A DNA stretch of 64,000 bases from Oceanicola sp. (GTDB lineage: Bacteria; Pseudomonadota; Alphaproteobacteria; Rhodobacterales; Rhodobacteraceae), in assembly GCA_017792405.1 (NCBI GenBank), contig CP051231.1, positions 1,342,011 to 1,406,010 of the forward strand, read 5' to 3'. The position numbers and the translations under genes are program-made. This document shows, in pieces, positions 47,320 to 55,773 of the stretch; position 1 is the first letter of the stretch, and every line of letters starts with the position of its first letter. The notes below the pieces were generated by a model. It saw only the letters and a program-made list of their open reading frames with translations, was not told the DNA's origin and searched no databases.

Positions 47320-48438
47320 ATGTTCAACAAGACACTGAAGGGCGCGATGACAGCGGCCTCGATGCTGGCGCTCTGCGCCGGTGCTGCCACCGCGCAGGAC
47401 GAGAAGCACAAGGTTTTCCTGTCGATGAGCTACATCGGCAATGACTGGCAGGCCGAGGCCTCGAATATGGTGAAGGCAATGGCCGCGCATGAGAGCATGG
47501 CCGACAAGATCGACCTGCAGGTGCAGGTGGCCGGGCCGAACGCGCAGCGGCAGATCCAGCAGATCAACGCGATGGTGCAATCGGGGGCCGATGCGATCGT
47601 GGTCTTTCCGATCTCGCCGACGGCGCTGAACAACGTGGTGAAGAACGCCTGCGACAAGGGCGTGATCGTGATTGCCTATGACGGCGAGATTACTGAGCCC
47701 TGCGCCTACAACGTGACCATCGACCAGACCGAAGCCGGCAAGGTGACGGCCGAGTGGCTGGTCGAGGAGATGGGCGGCGAAGGCAAGGTGATGCTGCTCA
47801 CCGGCGTGCCGGGCACCTCGGTGGATGCGGCCCGGACCGCCGCCGCCAAGGAGGTTTTCGAGGATGCGGGCGTCGAGGTTGTGGGCGAGGCCGTGGGCAT
47901 GTGGAGCCAGGCCGTGGCGCGGACCGAACTTTCGAAGCTGATGTCGACCCGCAGCTGGGATGACATCGACGGGCTCTGGCTGCAGGTCGGGTGCTACACC
48001 GCCAATTCGATGCAGCTCGAAGCCGGGCGCAGCGCCGAAGAGCTGCTGCCCTGTGCGGGCGAAGGCTCCAACGGCGGGCGCATTCAGATGCTGCCGGCGG
48101 GCACCGAGGTGGAGGGTGCATCGGGCGCCTACATGCCGCTCGGCGCGCGGCGGATTTCCTATGCCTCGCCGCCCTATTCGGGCGCGCTGGCGCTGAAGCT
48201 GGCGGTGTCGATGCTGGAAGGCGCCGAGGTGTCGAAGCTGACCACGCTGCCGCTGCCGGTGGTGACCAGCGACACGGTGCAGCTGTGCGAGACCGGCTCG
48301 TGGGAAGAGATGCGCGACGGCTGCAATGCCTTCCTGCCGTCGATCGTGAGCAACCCCGGCTGGTTTGCTTCGATCTTCTCGTCGGAGACGCCGGAGGTGG
48401 GGCTGAACGCAGCCCTCGTCGGCCAGCCGGAACTCTGA
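47320..48438 (+). CDS. sugar ABC transporter solute-binding protein (RbsB-like)
   Basis: The 372-residue periplasmic protein has a signal peptide (MFNKTLKGAMTAASMLALCAGAATA) and a type I sugar-binding fold: VFLSMSYIGNDWQAEASNMV in parts, the IQQINAMVQSGADAIVVFPIS block, VIAYDGEITEPCAYNVTIDQ in parts with the conserved D-G/D sugar contacts, and VMLLTGVPGTSVDAAR. It delivers the sugar to the fused permease. GGGAGG lies before the start. A perfect 11-bp hairpin follows the gene. Confidence 0.92.
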   Translation: MFNKTLKGAMTAASMLALCAGAATAQDEKHKVFLSMSYIGNDWQAEASNMVKAMAAHESMADKIDLQVQVAGPNAQRQIQQINAMVQSGADAIVVFPISPTALNNVVKNACDKGVIVIAYDGEITEPCAYNVTIDQTEAGKVTAEWLVEEMGGEGKVMLLTGVPGTSVDAARTAAAKEVFEDAGVEVVGEAVGMWSQAVARTELSKLMSTRSWDDIDGLWLQVGCYTANSMQLEAGRSAEELLPCAGEGSNGGRIQMLPAGTEVEGASGAYMPLGARRISYASPPYSGALALKLAVSMLEGAEVSKLTTLPLPVVTSDTVQLCETGSWEEMRDGCNAFLPSIVSNPGWFASIFSSETPEVGLNAALVGQPEL

Positions 48439-48458
48439 GCCCGACAGGCTGAAAGACA

Positions 48459-48493
48459 GCCACGCGCCCTGCCAATGCGGCCGGGCGCGTGGC
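48459..48493 (+). other. hairpin between sugar-binding protein and ATPase genes
   Basis: Perfect 11-bp stem GCCACGCGCCC (48459-48469) and GGGCGCGTGGC (48483-48493), 13-base loop, no T-run. It probably shields the 3' end of the binding-protein message, as the malE-malF repeat does in E. coli. Confidence 0.6.
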
Positions 48494-48528
48494 CTGACCG
48501 TTCGACCCCAAGCAGCAGGCAGGCACAG

Positions 48529-50073
48529 ATGACCCCGGACGACACCAGCGAGCCGCTGATCGAATTGCGCGGCGTGACCAAGGCTTACGGGCCGACCATC
48601 GCCAATGACGATGTGAGCTTTGCCGTGCGGGCCGGTTCGGTGCATGCCTTGTTGGGCGAGAACGGGGCAGGCAAATCGACCACGATGAAGCTGCTCTCGG
48701 GGCTGATCCAGCCGGACCGGGGCGAGATCTTGCTGGATGGGGAACCGCTGGCCTTGGGCAGCGCGCGGGCGGCCCATGCGGCGGGGATACAGACGGCGTT
48801 TCAGGAACTGACGCTGATCCCCGATCTGACGGTGCTGGACAACATGATGCTGCCGCGCGGCGCGGTGGGGCCGCTCGGCGTGCTGCGGCGGCGCAGCAGC
48901 CGGCAGGAGATCAGGGTCTTCCTCGATGGGCTCGATCTGCGGGTCGATCTGGGCGCACTGGCCTGCGAGCTGGATCTGGCCACGCGGCAGAAGGTGGAGA
49001 TCGCCCGTGCGCTCTATCGCAACCCGCGCATCCTGCTGCTGGACGAGCCGACCTCGGCGCTCTCGGGCGGGGATGTGCAGTGGCTGGGCGATATCATCGC
49101 CAAGGCCAAGGCGCGGGGCGTCACGGTGCTGTTCATCTCGCACCGGATGCCGGAGGTGCGGGCGTTTTGCGACCACATGACCATTTTGCGCAACGGCAAG
49201 CACATTCGCAGCGGCGCGGTGGAGAGCTTTACCGATGCCGAGGTGGTCGAGTTGATCATCGGGCGCTCGGTTGAAAACACCTTTCCTGCCAAGCCCGACG
49301 CGGCGGCGGTGGAGGCGCGCGAGCCGGTGCTGGAGGTGCGCGGGTTGAGCGCGGGGCCGAAGTTGCGGGATGTGTCCTTCGTTCTGCGGCCCGGTGAGAT
49401 CCTTGGCGTGGCGGGGTTGCAGGGGATGGGGCAGAACAGCCTCTTTTCGGCGCTCTTTGGCGAGGAGCGGCTGAAGAGCGGCGAGATCCTCGTGGATGGG
49501 GCGCCGGTGCATTTGGCGTCGCCCGCCGATGCGCTGCACCCCTCGGTCGCCATCGGCCTCGTGCCGGAGGAACGCAAGACGCAGGGGCTGTTTTTGCAAC
49601 TGAACGGGCGGCTGAACGCCAGCCTGCCTGTGATCGGGCGGTTCCACCGGGGGCCGCTGATTGATGCCGCCCGCGAGAGCCGTGCCACGGCGGAGGCCTT
49701 CGACGTGGTCGAGTTGGACGAGCGGGCGCAATACATGGCGGCCGGGGCGTTCTCTGGCGGGAACCAACAGAAGATTTCAATCGCCAAGTGGCTGGTGGCG
49801 CAGAGCCGGATTCTGCTGCTGTTCGACCCGACGCGGGGCATCGACGTGGGCACCAAGCACCAGCTTTACGACATGATGCGCGCCTTCACGGCGGCGGGTG
49901 GGGCGATCTTGCTGCATTCGACCGAGATCCCGGAGTTGGAGTTCCTCTCCGATAGGGTGGCGGTGCTCTACGAGGGCCGGGTCGACCGCTGGCTGGAGGG
50001 CGATGCGATCACCGAGGTTGCAATGATGGAGGCGGCGCTGGGTGGCGCCAGCCTGACGACGGGAGCGGCATGA
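48529..50073 (+). CDS. sugar ABC transporter ATPase, two ABC domains
   Basis: The 514-residue protein has the RbsA/XylG layout. Domain 1: Walker A GENGAGKST (residues 43-51), Walker B ILLLDEPTSALS; its signature is degenerate (ACELDLATRQKVEIARAL instead of LSxGQ). Domain 2: a degenerate Walker A (GLQGMGQNSLFSALFG), intact signature FSGGNQQKISIAKWL and ILLLFDPTRGIDVG. So each composite ATP site may keep only part of its motifs. It overlaps the permease start as ATGA. Confidence 0.9.
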   Translation: MTPDDTSEPLIELRGVTKAYGPTIANDDVSFAVRAGSVHALLGENGAGKSTTMKLLSGLIQPDRGEILLDGEPLALGSARAAHAAGIQTAFQELTLIPDLTVLDNMMLPRGAVGPLGVLRRRSSRQEIRVFLDGLDLRVDLGALACELDLATRQKVEIARALYRNPRILLLDEPTSALSGGDVQWLGDIIAKAKARGVTVLFISHRMPEVRAFCDHMTILRNGKHIRSGAVESFTDAEVVELIIGRSVENTFPAKPDAAAVEAREPVLEVRGLSAGPKLRDVSFVLRPGEILGVAGLQGMGQNSLFSALFGEERLKSGEILVDGAPVHLASPADALHPSVAIGLVPEERKTQGLFLQLNGRLNASLPVIGRFHRGPLIDAARESRATAEAFDVVELDERAQYMAAGAFSGGNQQKISIAKWLVAQSRILLLFDPTRGIDVGTKHQLYDMMRAFTAAGGAILLHSTEIPELEFLSDRVAVLYEGRVDRWLEGDAITEVAMMEAALGGASLTTGAA

Positions 50074-52157
50074 TGAACACGCAGAGCATGACGGGCCAGC
50101 CGCAGGGCTCCATCCCGCGCATCCGGCAGGACTTGCGCCGCCATCAGGCGGTGCTGGTCGCCATAGCGGTCTTTGTCGGCCTCTTCGGCCTGACCAATGC
50201 GATTAGCCCCTATCCGCTGACCTATTTCGACGTGTCCTTCATGGCCTCGGGCGGCATGACGCTGGCGCTGGCGGCGATGGGGCAGACGATGGTGATCCTG
50301 TCGGGGGGCTTCGACCTTTCGGCGGGGGCCACGGTATCGCTCGTGAACGTGGTGCTGGCGACCCAGATGGACCCGGCGGATTTTGAGGCCAATGTCGCGC
50401 TCTGGACGGCTATCGGCATCGGCACGGGCATGGTGGTGGGGGCGTTCAACGGCTTCTTCGTTGCCGTCCTGCGGCTTCAGCCGATCGTGGTGACGCTGGC
50501 GACCATGTTCATCGTGCAGGGGTTGACGCTGCTGATCATGGACAAGCCGGGAGGCTTTGTCTCTCCCAGCCTCGGCGGTTTCTACCTTGGCGATGCGGTG
50601 CCGAACCTGCTGCCGGCCTCGGTGCTGGTGATCGGGGTGGCGGTGCTGTTCTGGGTCTGGCTGAAGAACACGCGGTATGGCGTGTCGCTCTATGCCGTAG
50701 GCAGCGACCCGGCGGCGGCGGAGGCGAGCGGGATGCGGCGGATGCTGACCGTGTTCCTGACCTACACCTTCGCGGGCGGGTTCTACGGGCTGGCGGGCGT
50801 GTTCGTGAGTGCGCAGACCGGTTCGGGCGACCCGCTGGTGGGCAACTCGCTGCTGCTGCCGATGTTCGCCGCTGTCGTGATCGGCGGCACCCGGCTGGGC
50901 GGCGGCAGGGGCGGGCTGCTGGGCACGGTCTTTGGCGCGTACATCCTGATGATCGTGGTCAACATGCTGCTGACGCTGAACATCTCGGCCTATTACTCGA
51001 CCATCGCGGAAAGCTGCGTGCTGCTGGCGGCGGTGCTGGCGGGCTCGATGTCGAAGGACTCGCCGCTGGCGCAGAAGCTTCAGGCGGCGGGCGATTACCT
51101 ACTGGCGCGGCGCGGCGGGCTGCTGGTGTCGCAGCGCGAGCAGGTGGATAGGCGATTGCCGTTCTCCGCCCCGGCGGGTGGCGCGCGGGTGGCGCAGGCC
51201 CGGCCAGCGAGCTGGTGGAAGGCCAATGCCTCGACCCTGCGCTATGCGCTGCCGGCCTATGGTGCGCTGCTGCTGGTGCTGATCGTCACCCAGGTGACGC
51301 TTGGCAATGTGTTCAACAATTTTGGATACTGGAACACGCTTCTCGTGCTCTCGGCCTTCCTAGCGATCCTGGCATTGGGGCAGGGCGCGGTGATCTTGAC
51401 CGGGGGGCTGGATCTTTCGGTGCCGTGGACGATTGCGCTTTCGGGTATTCTGGTGGCGGGCGTGGTGCAGGGCTCGGATGTGGCGCTGGTCTATGCGGTG
51501 CCGCTGGTGCTGGGCATCGCGGTGGCGATCGGGTTTTTGAACGGGCTGGGGATCGTGGCGCTTGGCCTGTCGCCCATCGTGGTGACGCTGGCGATGAACG
51601 GTCTGCTGCAGGGCGCGGCGCTGCTGTGGTCGGACGGGACGCCTGCGGGCTTTGCCGCCCCGGCGCTGCGCTGGATCATGACCGGCAAGCTGCTCGGCGT
51701 AACCCCGGTGATCCCGCTGCTGGCGCTCTTCATCATCGGCGCGGTGCTGATGCTGGGGCACACGGCTTTCGGGCGGCGGATCTACGCGCTCGGCAACAGC
51801 GAGGAGGCGGCGCGGCTTTCGGGCGTGAAGACCGGGCGGGTGCTGATCTCGGTTTACATTCTCTCGGCGCTCTGCGCGGCCTTGGTGGGCATTCTGCTCA
51901 CCGGGTTCTCGGGGCAGGCGAGCCTTGGGATGGGCGACGATTACCTGCTGCCCTCCATCGCTGTGGTCGTGGTGGGCGGGGCGCTGATCACCGGCGGGCG
52001 CGGGCATTACATGGGCATGTTCGGCGGCGCGCTGCTGCTGACGGCGATGCAGATGCTGCTGGCGGGCACCTCGCTGCCCTATGCCTTCCGCTCGGTGTTC
52101 TTCGGGTTTGTCATACTGGCGGCGGTGATAGCGCTGCGCGATAGGAAAGGTGGTTGA
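50070..52157 (+). CDS. sugar ABC transporter permease, two RbsC-like domains fused
   Basis: The 695-residue protein holds two full BPD_transp_2 (RbsC) permeases joined by a linker near residues 345-385. The first half has the family block LSGGFDLSAGATVSLVNVVLA (in parts) and GTRLGGGRGGLLGTVFGAYIL; the second half LTGGLDLSVPWTIALSGILV and GNSEEAARLSGVKTGRVLI with GGALITGGRGHYMGMFGGALLL, in parts. RbsC proteins are normally single and pair up in the membrane, so a fusion forms the channel in one chain. The SDR follows directly. Confidence 0.92.
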   Translation: MMNTQSMTGQPQGSIPRIRQDLRRHQAVLVAIAVFVGLFGLTNAISPYPLTYFDVSFMASGGMTLALAAMGQTMVILSGGFDLSAGATVSLVNVVLATQMDPADFEANVALWTAIGIGTGMVVGAFNGFFVAVLRLQPIVVTLATMFIVQGLTLLIMDKPGGFVSPSLGGFYLGDAVPNLLPASVLVIGVAVLFWVWLKNTRYGVSLYAVGSDPAAAEASGMRRMLTVFLTYTFAGGFYGLAGVFVSAQTGSGDPLVGNSLLLPMFAAVVIGGTRLGGGRGGLLGTVFGAYILMIVVNMLLTLNISAYYSTIAESCVLLAAVLAGSMSKDSPLAQKLQAAGDYLLARRGGLLVSQREQVDRRLPFSAPAGGARVAQARPASWWKANASTLRYALPAYGALLLVLIVTQVTLGNVFNNFGYWNTLLVLSAFLAILALGQGAVILTGGLDLSVPWTIALSGILVAGVVQGSDVALVYAVPLVLGIAVAIGFLNGLGIVALGLSPIVVTLAMNGLLQGAALLWSDGTPAGFAAPALRWIMTGKLLGVTPVIPLLALFIIGAVLMLGHTAFGRRIYALGNSEEAARLSGVKTGRVLISVYILSALCAALVGILLTGFSGQASLGMGDDYLLPSIAVVVVGGALITGGRGHYMGMFGGALLLTAMQMLLAGTSLPYAFRSVFFGFVILAAVIALRDRKGG

Positions 52158-52158
52158 T

Positions 52159-52947
52159 ATGGAGCAGAGCGGAGGGTTCCCCGGCCTTGAGGGCAAGCGG
52201 GTTGCGATCTCGGCTGGAGCAGGCGGCATTGGCCTTGCGATTGCGCGGGTGCTGCACCGGAACGGCGCGAAGCTGGCGATCTGCGATGTGGACGAGGCGG
52301 CGCTGAAGGCGGCCTCAGCGGAGCTGGGCGATTGCCTCGCGCTGCGCTGCGACGTGTCGGACGAGGGGCAGGTGGATGCCTTCTTCGATGCCATTGAGGC
52401 GCAGCTTGGCGGGCTGGATGCACTGGTGGCCAATGCGGGCATCGCTGGCCCCACAGGCAAGGTCGATGAGCTGGACCCGGCGGAGTGGCGGCGTTGCCTC
52501 GATATCGGGCTGACCGGGCAGTTCCTGTGCGCCCGCCGGGCGGTGCCGATGATCCGCGCGGCCGGAGGCGGGGCGATCATCCACATGGGGTCCGCCGCAT
52601 CGAAGCACGGCTACGCCTATCGCACCCCCTATTCGGCGGCAAAGTTCGGGGTGATCGGGCTGATGCAGTCACTCGCCAAGGAGCTGGGGCCGGAGAACAT
52701 CCGCGTCAACGCGATCCTGCCGGGCATCGTGGACGGGCCACGCATGGAGGGCGTGATCCGCGATCGGGCGGCGCAGAAGGGCGTCTCTTACGCGGAGATG
52801 GAGGCGGAATACCTCAAGAATGTGTCGCTGCGCCGGATGGTGAGCATGGAGGATGTGGCGGCCAGCGCGGCGATGCTGCTCTCGGACCACGGGCGCAACC
52901 TGTCGGGCCAGTCGCTCGCCGTTGACGGAAACGTGGAGACGCTTTGA
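52159..52947 (+). CDS. SDR family dehydrogenase
   Basis: The 262-residue protein is a classical short-chain dehydrogenase: nucleotide motif SAGAGGIG (residues 18-25), NAG block VANAGIAG, catalytic Ser in HMGSAAS, and Tyr158-x-x-x-Lys162 (YSAAK). The acidic residue in ICDVDE after strand 2 favours NAD. In this operon it most likely oxidises the imported sugar to its lactone, or a later hydroxyl. A GTG 9 bases upstream is an alternative start. Confidence 0.9.
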   Translation: MEQSGGFPGLEGKRVAISAGAGGIGLAIARVLHRNGAKLAICDVDEAALKAASAELGDCLALRCDVSDEGQVDAFFDAIEAQLGGLDALVANAGIAGPTGKVDELDPAEWRRCLDIGLTGQFLCARRAVPMIRAAGGGAIIHMGSAASKHGYAYRTPYSAAKFGVIGLMQSLAKELGPENIRVNAILPGIVDGPRMEGVIRDRAAQKGVSYAEMEAEYLKNVSLRRMVSMEDVAASAAMLLSDHGRNLSGQSLAVDGNVETL

Positions 52948-52949
52948 CC

Positions 52950-53900
52950 ATGGCGCGGGGGAGGATCACCATCGTCGGCGCCGGGCTGATCGGGCGGGCC
53001 TGGGCCGTGGCCTTTGCGCGGGGCGGCTGCGATGTGACGGTCTGGGACGGCGTGCCGGAGGTGCTGGCGGGCTTTGGCGGCCTTGCTGGGGAGATGGTGG
53101 GCGGGCTGGAAGAGGCCGGGCTGCTGGAGGAGCCTGCGGCGGCGGTGCTGGCGCGGATCACCACCGAGCCGAACCTCGAATCCGCGCTGGCGGGCTGCGA
53201 CATGGTGCAGGAGAGCCTGCCCGAAGAGCTTGCGATCAAGCGCGAGATCTTCGCCCGGCTCGATGCGCTGGCCCCGGCGGATGCGGTGCTGTCCAGCTCC
53301 TCCTCGGCGCTGCTGCCCTCGGCCATTTCCGAAGGGCTGGAGGGGCGGGCGCGTTGCATGGTCTGCCATCCGCTGAACCCGCCCTACCTGATCCCGGCAA
53401 TCGAGATCGTGCCGGCCCCTTGGACCGCGCCCGAGGCGCTGGCGAAGGCGGAAGCGCTGATGCGCGGCATCGGGCAGGCGCCCATCGTGATGGGCAAGGA
53501 GATCGACGCCTTCGTGATGAACCGGCTGCAAGGCGCGTTGCTGAAAGAAGCCTTCGACCTCGTGGGCGGCGGCTATGCCACGCCGGAGGAGATCGACATT
53601 TCGATCCGTGACGGGCTGGCGATGCGGTGGGCGGTGGTCGGCCCCTTTGAGACCATCGACCTGAATGCTCCCGGCGGTGTGCGCGACTACGTGGAGCGCT
53701 ATGCGGGTATCTACGAGGCGTTGCCAGAGAGCGCCCCGCCTGCCGCAAGTTGGCGCGGCGAGGTGCTTGACCGGATCGAGGCGGAGCGCCGGGCGGCGCT
53801 GCCGCTGGAGGATATCCCCGCCCGCCAGCATTGGCGCGACCGGGGGCTGATGGAACTTGCGGCGTTCAGGAACGCCCGGAACAGGGAGAATAGCAAATGA
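52950..53900 (+). CDS. 3-hydroxyacyl-CoA dehydrogenase family; L-gulonate 3-dehydrogenase-like
   Basis: The 316-residue protein has the NAD-binding GAGLIG (residues 10-15), the QESLPEELAIKREIFARLD block (in parts), catalytic His140 in CHPLNPPYLIPAIEIVP and the C-terminal 3HCDH domain. The HPxNPPYxIPxxExVP pattern resembles lambda-crystallin/L-gulonate 3-dehydrogenase more than carnitine dehydrogenase. It is expected to oxidise the C3 hydroxyl of a sugar acid to a 3-keto acid. The start overlaps or abuts the SDR stop (TTG at 52944 is an alternative). It overlaps the BKACE gene as ATGA. Confidence 0.85.
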   Translation: MARGRITIVGAGLIGRAWAVAFARGGCDVTVWDGVPEVLAGFGGLAGEMVGGLEEAGLLEEPAAAVLARITTEPNLESALAGCDMVQESLPEELAIKREIFARLDALAPADAVLSSSSSALLPSAISEGLEGRARCMVCHPLNPPYLIPAIEIVPAPWTAPEALAKAEALMRGIGQAPIVMGKEIDAFVMNRLQGALLKEAFDLVGGGYATPEEIDISIRDGLAMRWAVVGPFETIDLNAPGGVRDYVERYAGIYEALPESAPPAASWRGEVLDRIEAERRAALPLEDIPARQHWRDRGLMELAAFRNARNRENSK

Positions 53901-54853
53901 GCGCGGGCAAAGCGGGAGCGGACCTTCAGAAGGACAAGGTGATCATCACCTGTGCGATCACTGGGGCGATCCATACGCCCTCGATGTCGCCTCATCTGCC
54001 GGTGACGGCGGATGAGATCGTGGAGCACGCGCTGGCCGCGGCGGAGGCGGGGGCGGCGATCTTGCACCTGCACGCACGTGACCCGGAGACCGGCAAGCCG
54101 GACCAGTCGCCAGAGGGGTTCGAGCCCTTCCTCGGCCGGATCAAGCAGAGCACGGATGCGGCGCTGAACATCACCACCGGTGGCAGCCCCTTCATGACCG
54201 TGGAGGAGCGGGTGCGCCCGGCGGCGCAGTTCCGGCCCGAGGTGGCCTCGCTCAACATGGGGTCGATGAACTTTGGGCTCTACCCGATGCTGGAGCGCTA
54301 CAAGGAGTTCAAGCATGACTGGGAGCGGGAGGCGCTGGAGGCCTCGCGGGGGCTGATCTTTCGCAACAGCTTTGCCGATATCGAATACGTCATGCAGGAG
54401 TGCTACGGCAACGGCACGCGCTTCGAGTTCGAGTGCTACGACATCTCGCATCTCTACAACCTTGCCCATTTCGCCGACCGGGGTCTCGCCAAGCCGCCGT
54501 TCTTCGTGCAGTCGGTCTTTGGCCTGCTGGGCGGGATCGGGGCGCACCCCGAGGACGTGGCGCACATGAAGCGCACCGCCGACAGGCTGTTCGGTGCCGA
54601 CTACCGCTGGTCGGTGCTGGGCGCCGGGGCCGGGCAGATGCGGATCGCCGCGCAGGCCGCCGCGATGGGCGGCAACGTGCGCGTGGGGCTGGAAGACAGC
54701 CTCTGGGCCGGCAAAGGCCGGCTGGCGGAATCGAACGCCGAGCAGGTGCGGATGGTGCGCGGCATCATCGAAGGGCTGGGCAAGAGCGTGGCCACGCCGG
54801 ACGAGGCGCGCGAGATTCTGGAACTCAAGGGCGGCGATCAGGTGGGTTTCTGA
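53897..54853 (+). CDS. beta-keto acid cleavage enzyme (BKACE, former DUF849)
   Basis: The 318-residue protein belongs to the BKACE family, which splits a 3-keto acid with acetyl-CoA to acetoacetate and a new acyl-CoA. The zinc ligands His57 and His59 (AAILHLHARDPETG) and Glu266-Asp267 (VRVGLEDSLWAGKG) are present, with TTGGSPFMTVEERV and LNMGSMNFGLYPM between them. The preceding gene would make exactly this type of 3-keto acid. The well-known members act on 3-keto-5-aminohexanoate or dehydrocarnitine; a sugar-derived substrate is inferred here from context. Confidence 0.92.
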   Translation: MSAGKAGADLQKDKVIITCAITGAIHTPSMSPHLPVTADEIVEHALAAAEAGAAILHLHARDPETGKPDQSPEGFEPFLGRIKQSTDAALNITTGGSPFMTVEERVRPAAQFRPEVASLNMGSMNFGLYPMLERYKEFKHDWEREALEASRGLIFRNSFADIEYVMQECYGNGTRFEFECYDISHLYNLAHFADRGLAKPPFFVQSVFGLLGGIGAHPEDVAHMKRTADRLFGADYRWSVLGAGAGQMRIAAQAAAMGGNVRVGLEDSLWAGKGRLAESNAEQVRMVRGIIEGLGKSVATPDEAREILELKGGDQVGF

Positions 54854-54882
54854 TCGCGCCAGGCAGGGGAGGTCCTTTGGAG

Positions 54883-55755
54883 ATGCTTCGGATAGAGCAA
54901 TTGGTGCAGGAGCCGGACCGGCTTGGCGAGGGGCCGCTCTGGGACGTGCGCGAGCAGCGGTTTTACTGGATCGACAGCTACGGCCCGGCGGTGAAGAGCT
55001 GCGATGCGGCGGGCGGCGACATCAAGCGGTGGCCGCTGCCGCAGCCGGTGGGGTCGATGGCGCTGCGCGAGGGCGGCGGCGCGGTGCTGGCGCTGCGCGA
55101 CGGCTTTCACTTTCTGGACTTCGAGAGCGGCGAGACCGAGCTGATCCATGCCACCCAGCCGGGCGAGCTGCGCCCGCGGCTGAACGATGGCAAGGTGGAT
55201 CGGCGCGGGCGATTCATTGCGGGCTCGATGGACTACGAGGAGCGCGATCCGGTGGGCAAGCTCTTCCGGCTCGACCCGGACCTTTCGGTGCATTTGCTGG
55301 AGGAGGGCATCACCTGCTCCAACGGTCCGTGCTGGAGCCCGGATGACAGCACCTTCTACTTTGCCGATACCAGGCCGGGGCTGATCTATGCCTATGGCTA
55401 CGACATCGAGACCGGCAACCTGACTTTGCGCCGGATATTCGCCAGCTTCGAGGGGCTGCGCGGCTACCCCGACGGGGCGACGGTGGACGAGGAGGGCTAC
55501 CTCTGGTCGGCCGAGGTCTATTCCGGGCGGCTCATCCGGTTCGACCCGGAGGGCGTGGTGGACCGGATCGTGGGGCTGCCGGTGCAATCGACCACCAGCG
55601 TCACCTTTGGCGGGCCGGATCTGGACATTGCCTATGTGACCTCGATGGCGCGGCCAATGGGTGGGCAATACCACAAGGAGCGGGAGGCGGGCGCCGTCTT
55701 CGCCATTCACGGATTGGGCGTGCGCGGCATCGAAGAGCCGCGCTTCGCAGGATAA
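54883..55755 (+). CDS. SMP-30/gluconolactonase family lactonase, first copy
   Basis: The 290-residue beta-propeller has the SMP-30 metal ligands: Glu in RLGEGPLWD, Asn in ITCSNGPCWSPDD, Asp in YPDGATVDEEGYLW, and the substrate block RLNDGKVDRRGRFIAGSMD. It opens a sugar lactone to the aldonic acid with Ca or Zn. A second copy follows 18 bases later; the two differ enough to have different substrate rings or stereochemistry. The start may be a TTG 6 bases upstream. Confidence 0.92.
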   Translation: MLRIEQLVQEPDRLGEGPLWDVREQRFYWIDSYGPAVKSCDAAGGDIKRWPLPQPVGSMALREGGGAVLALRDGFHFLDFESGETELIHATQPGELRPRLNDGKVDRRGRFIAGSMDYEERDPVGKLFRLDPDLSVHLLEEGITCSNGPCWSPDDSTFYFADTRPGLIYAYGYDIETGNLTLRRIFASFEGLRGYPDGATVDEEGYLWSAEVYSGRLIRFDPEGVVDRIVGLPVQSTTSVTFGGPDLDIAYVTSMARPMGGQYHKEREAGAVFAIHGLGVRGIEEPRFAG

Positions 55756-55773
55756 ACAGGGAGACAAGACGCC

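Noticed and set aside
47284-49767. Long minus-strand open frame opposite the sugar-binding protein and ATPase genes (about 827 codons)
   Set aside because: Arg/His/Gln-rich shadow of two certain genes.
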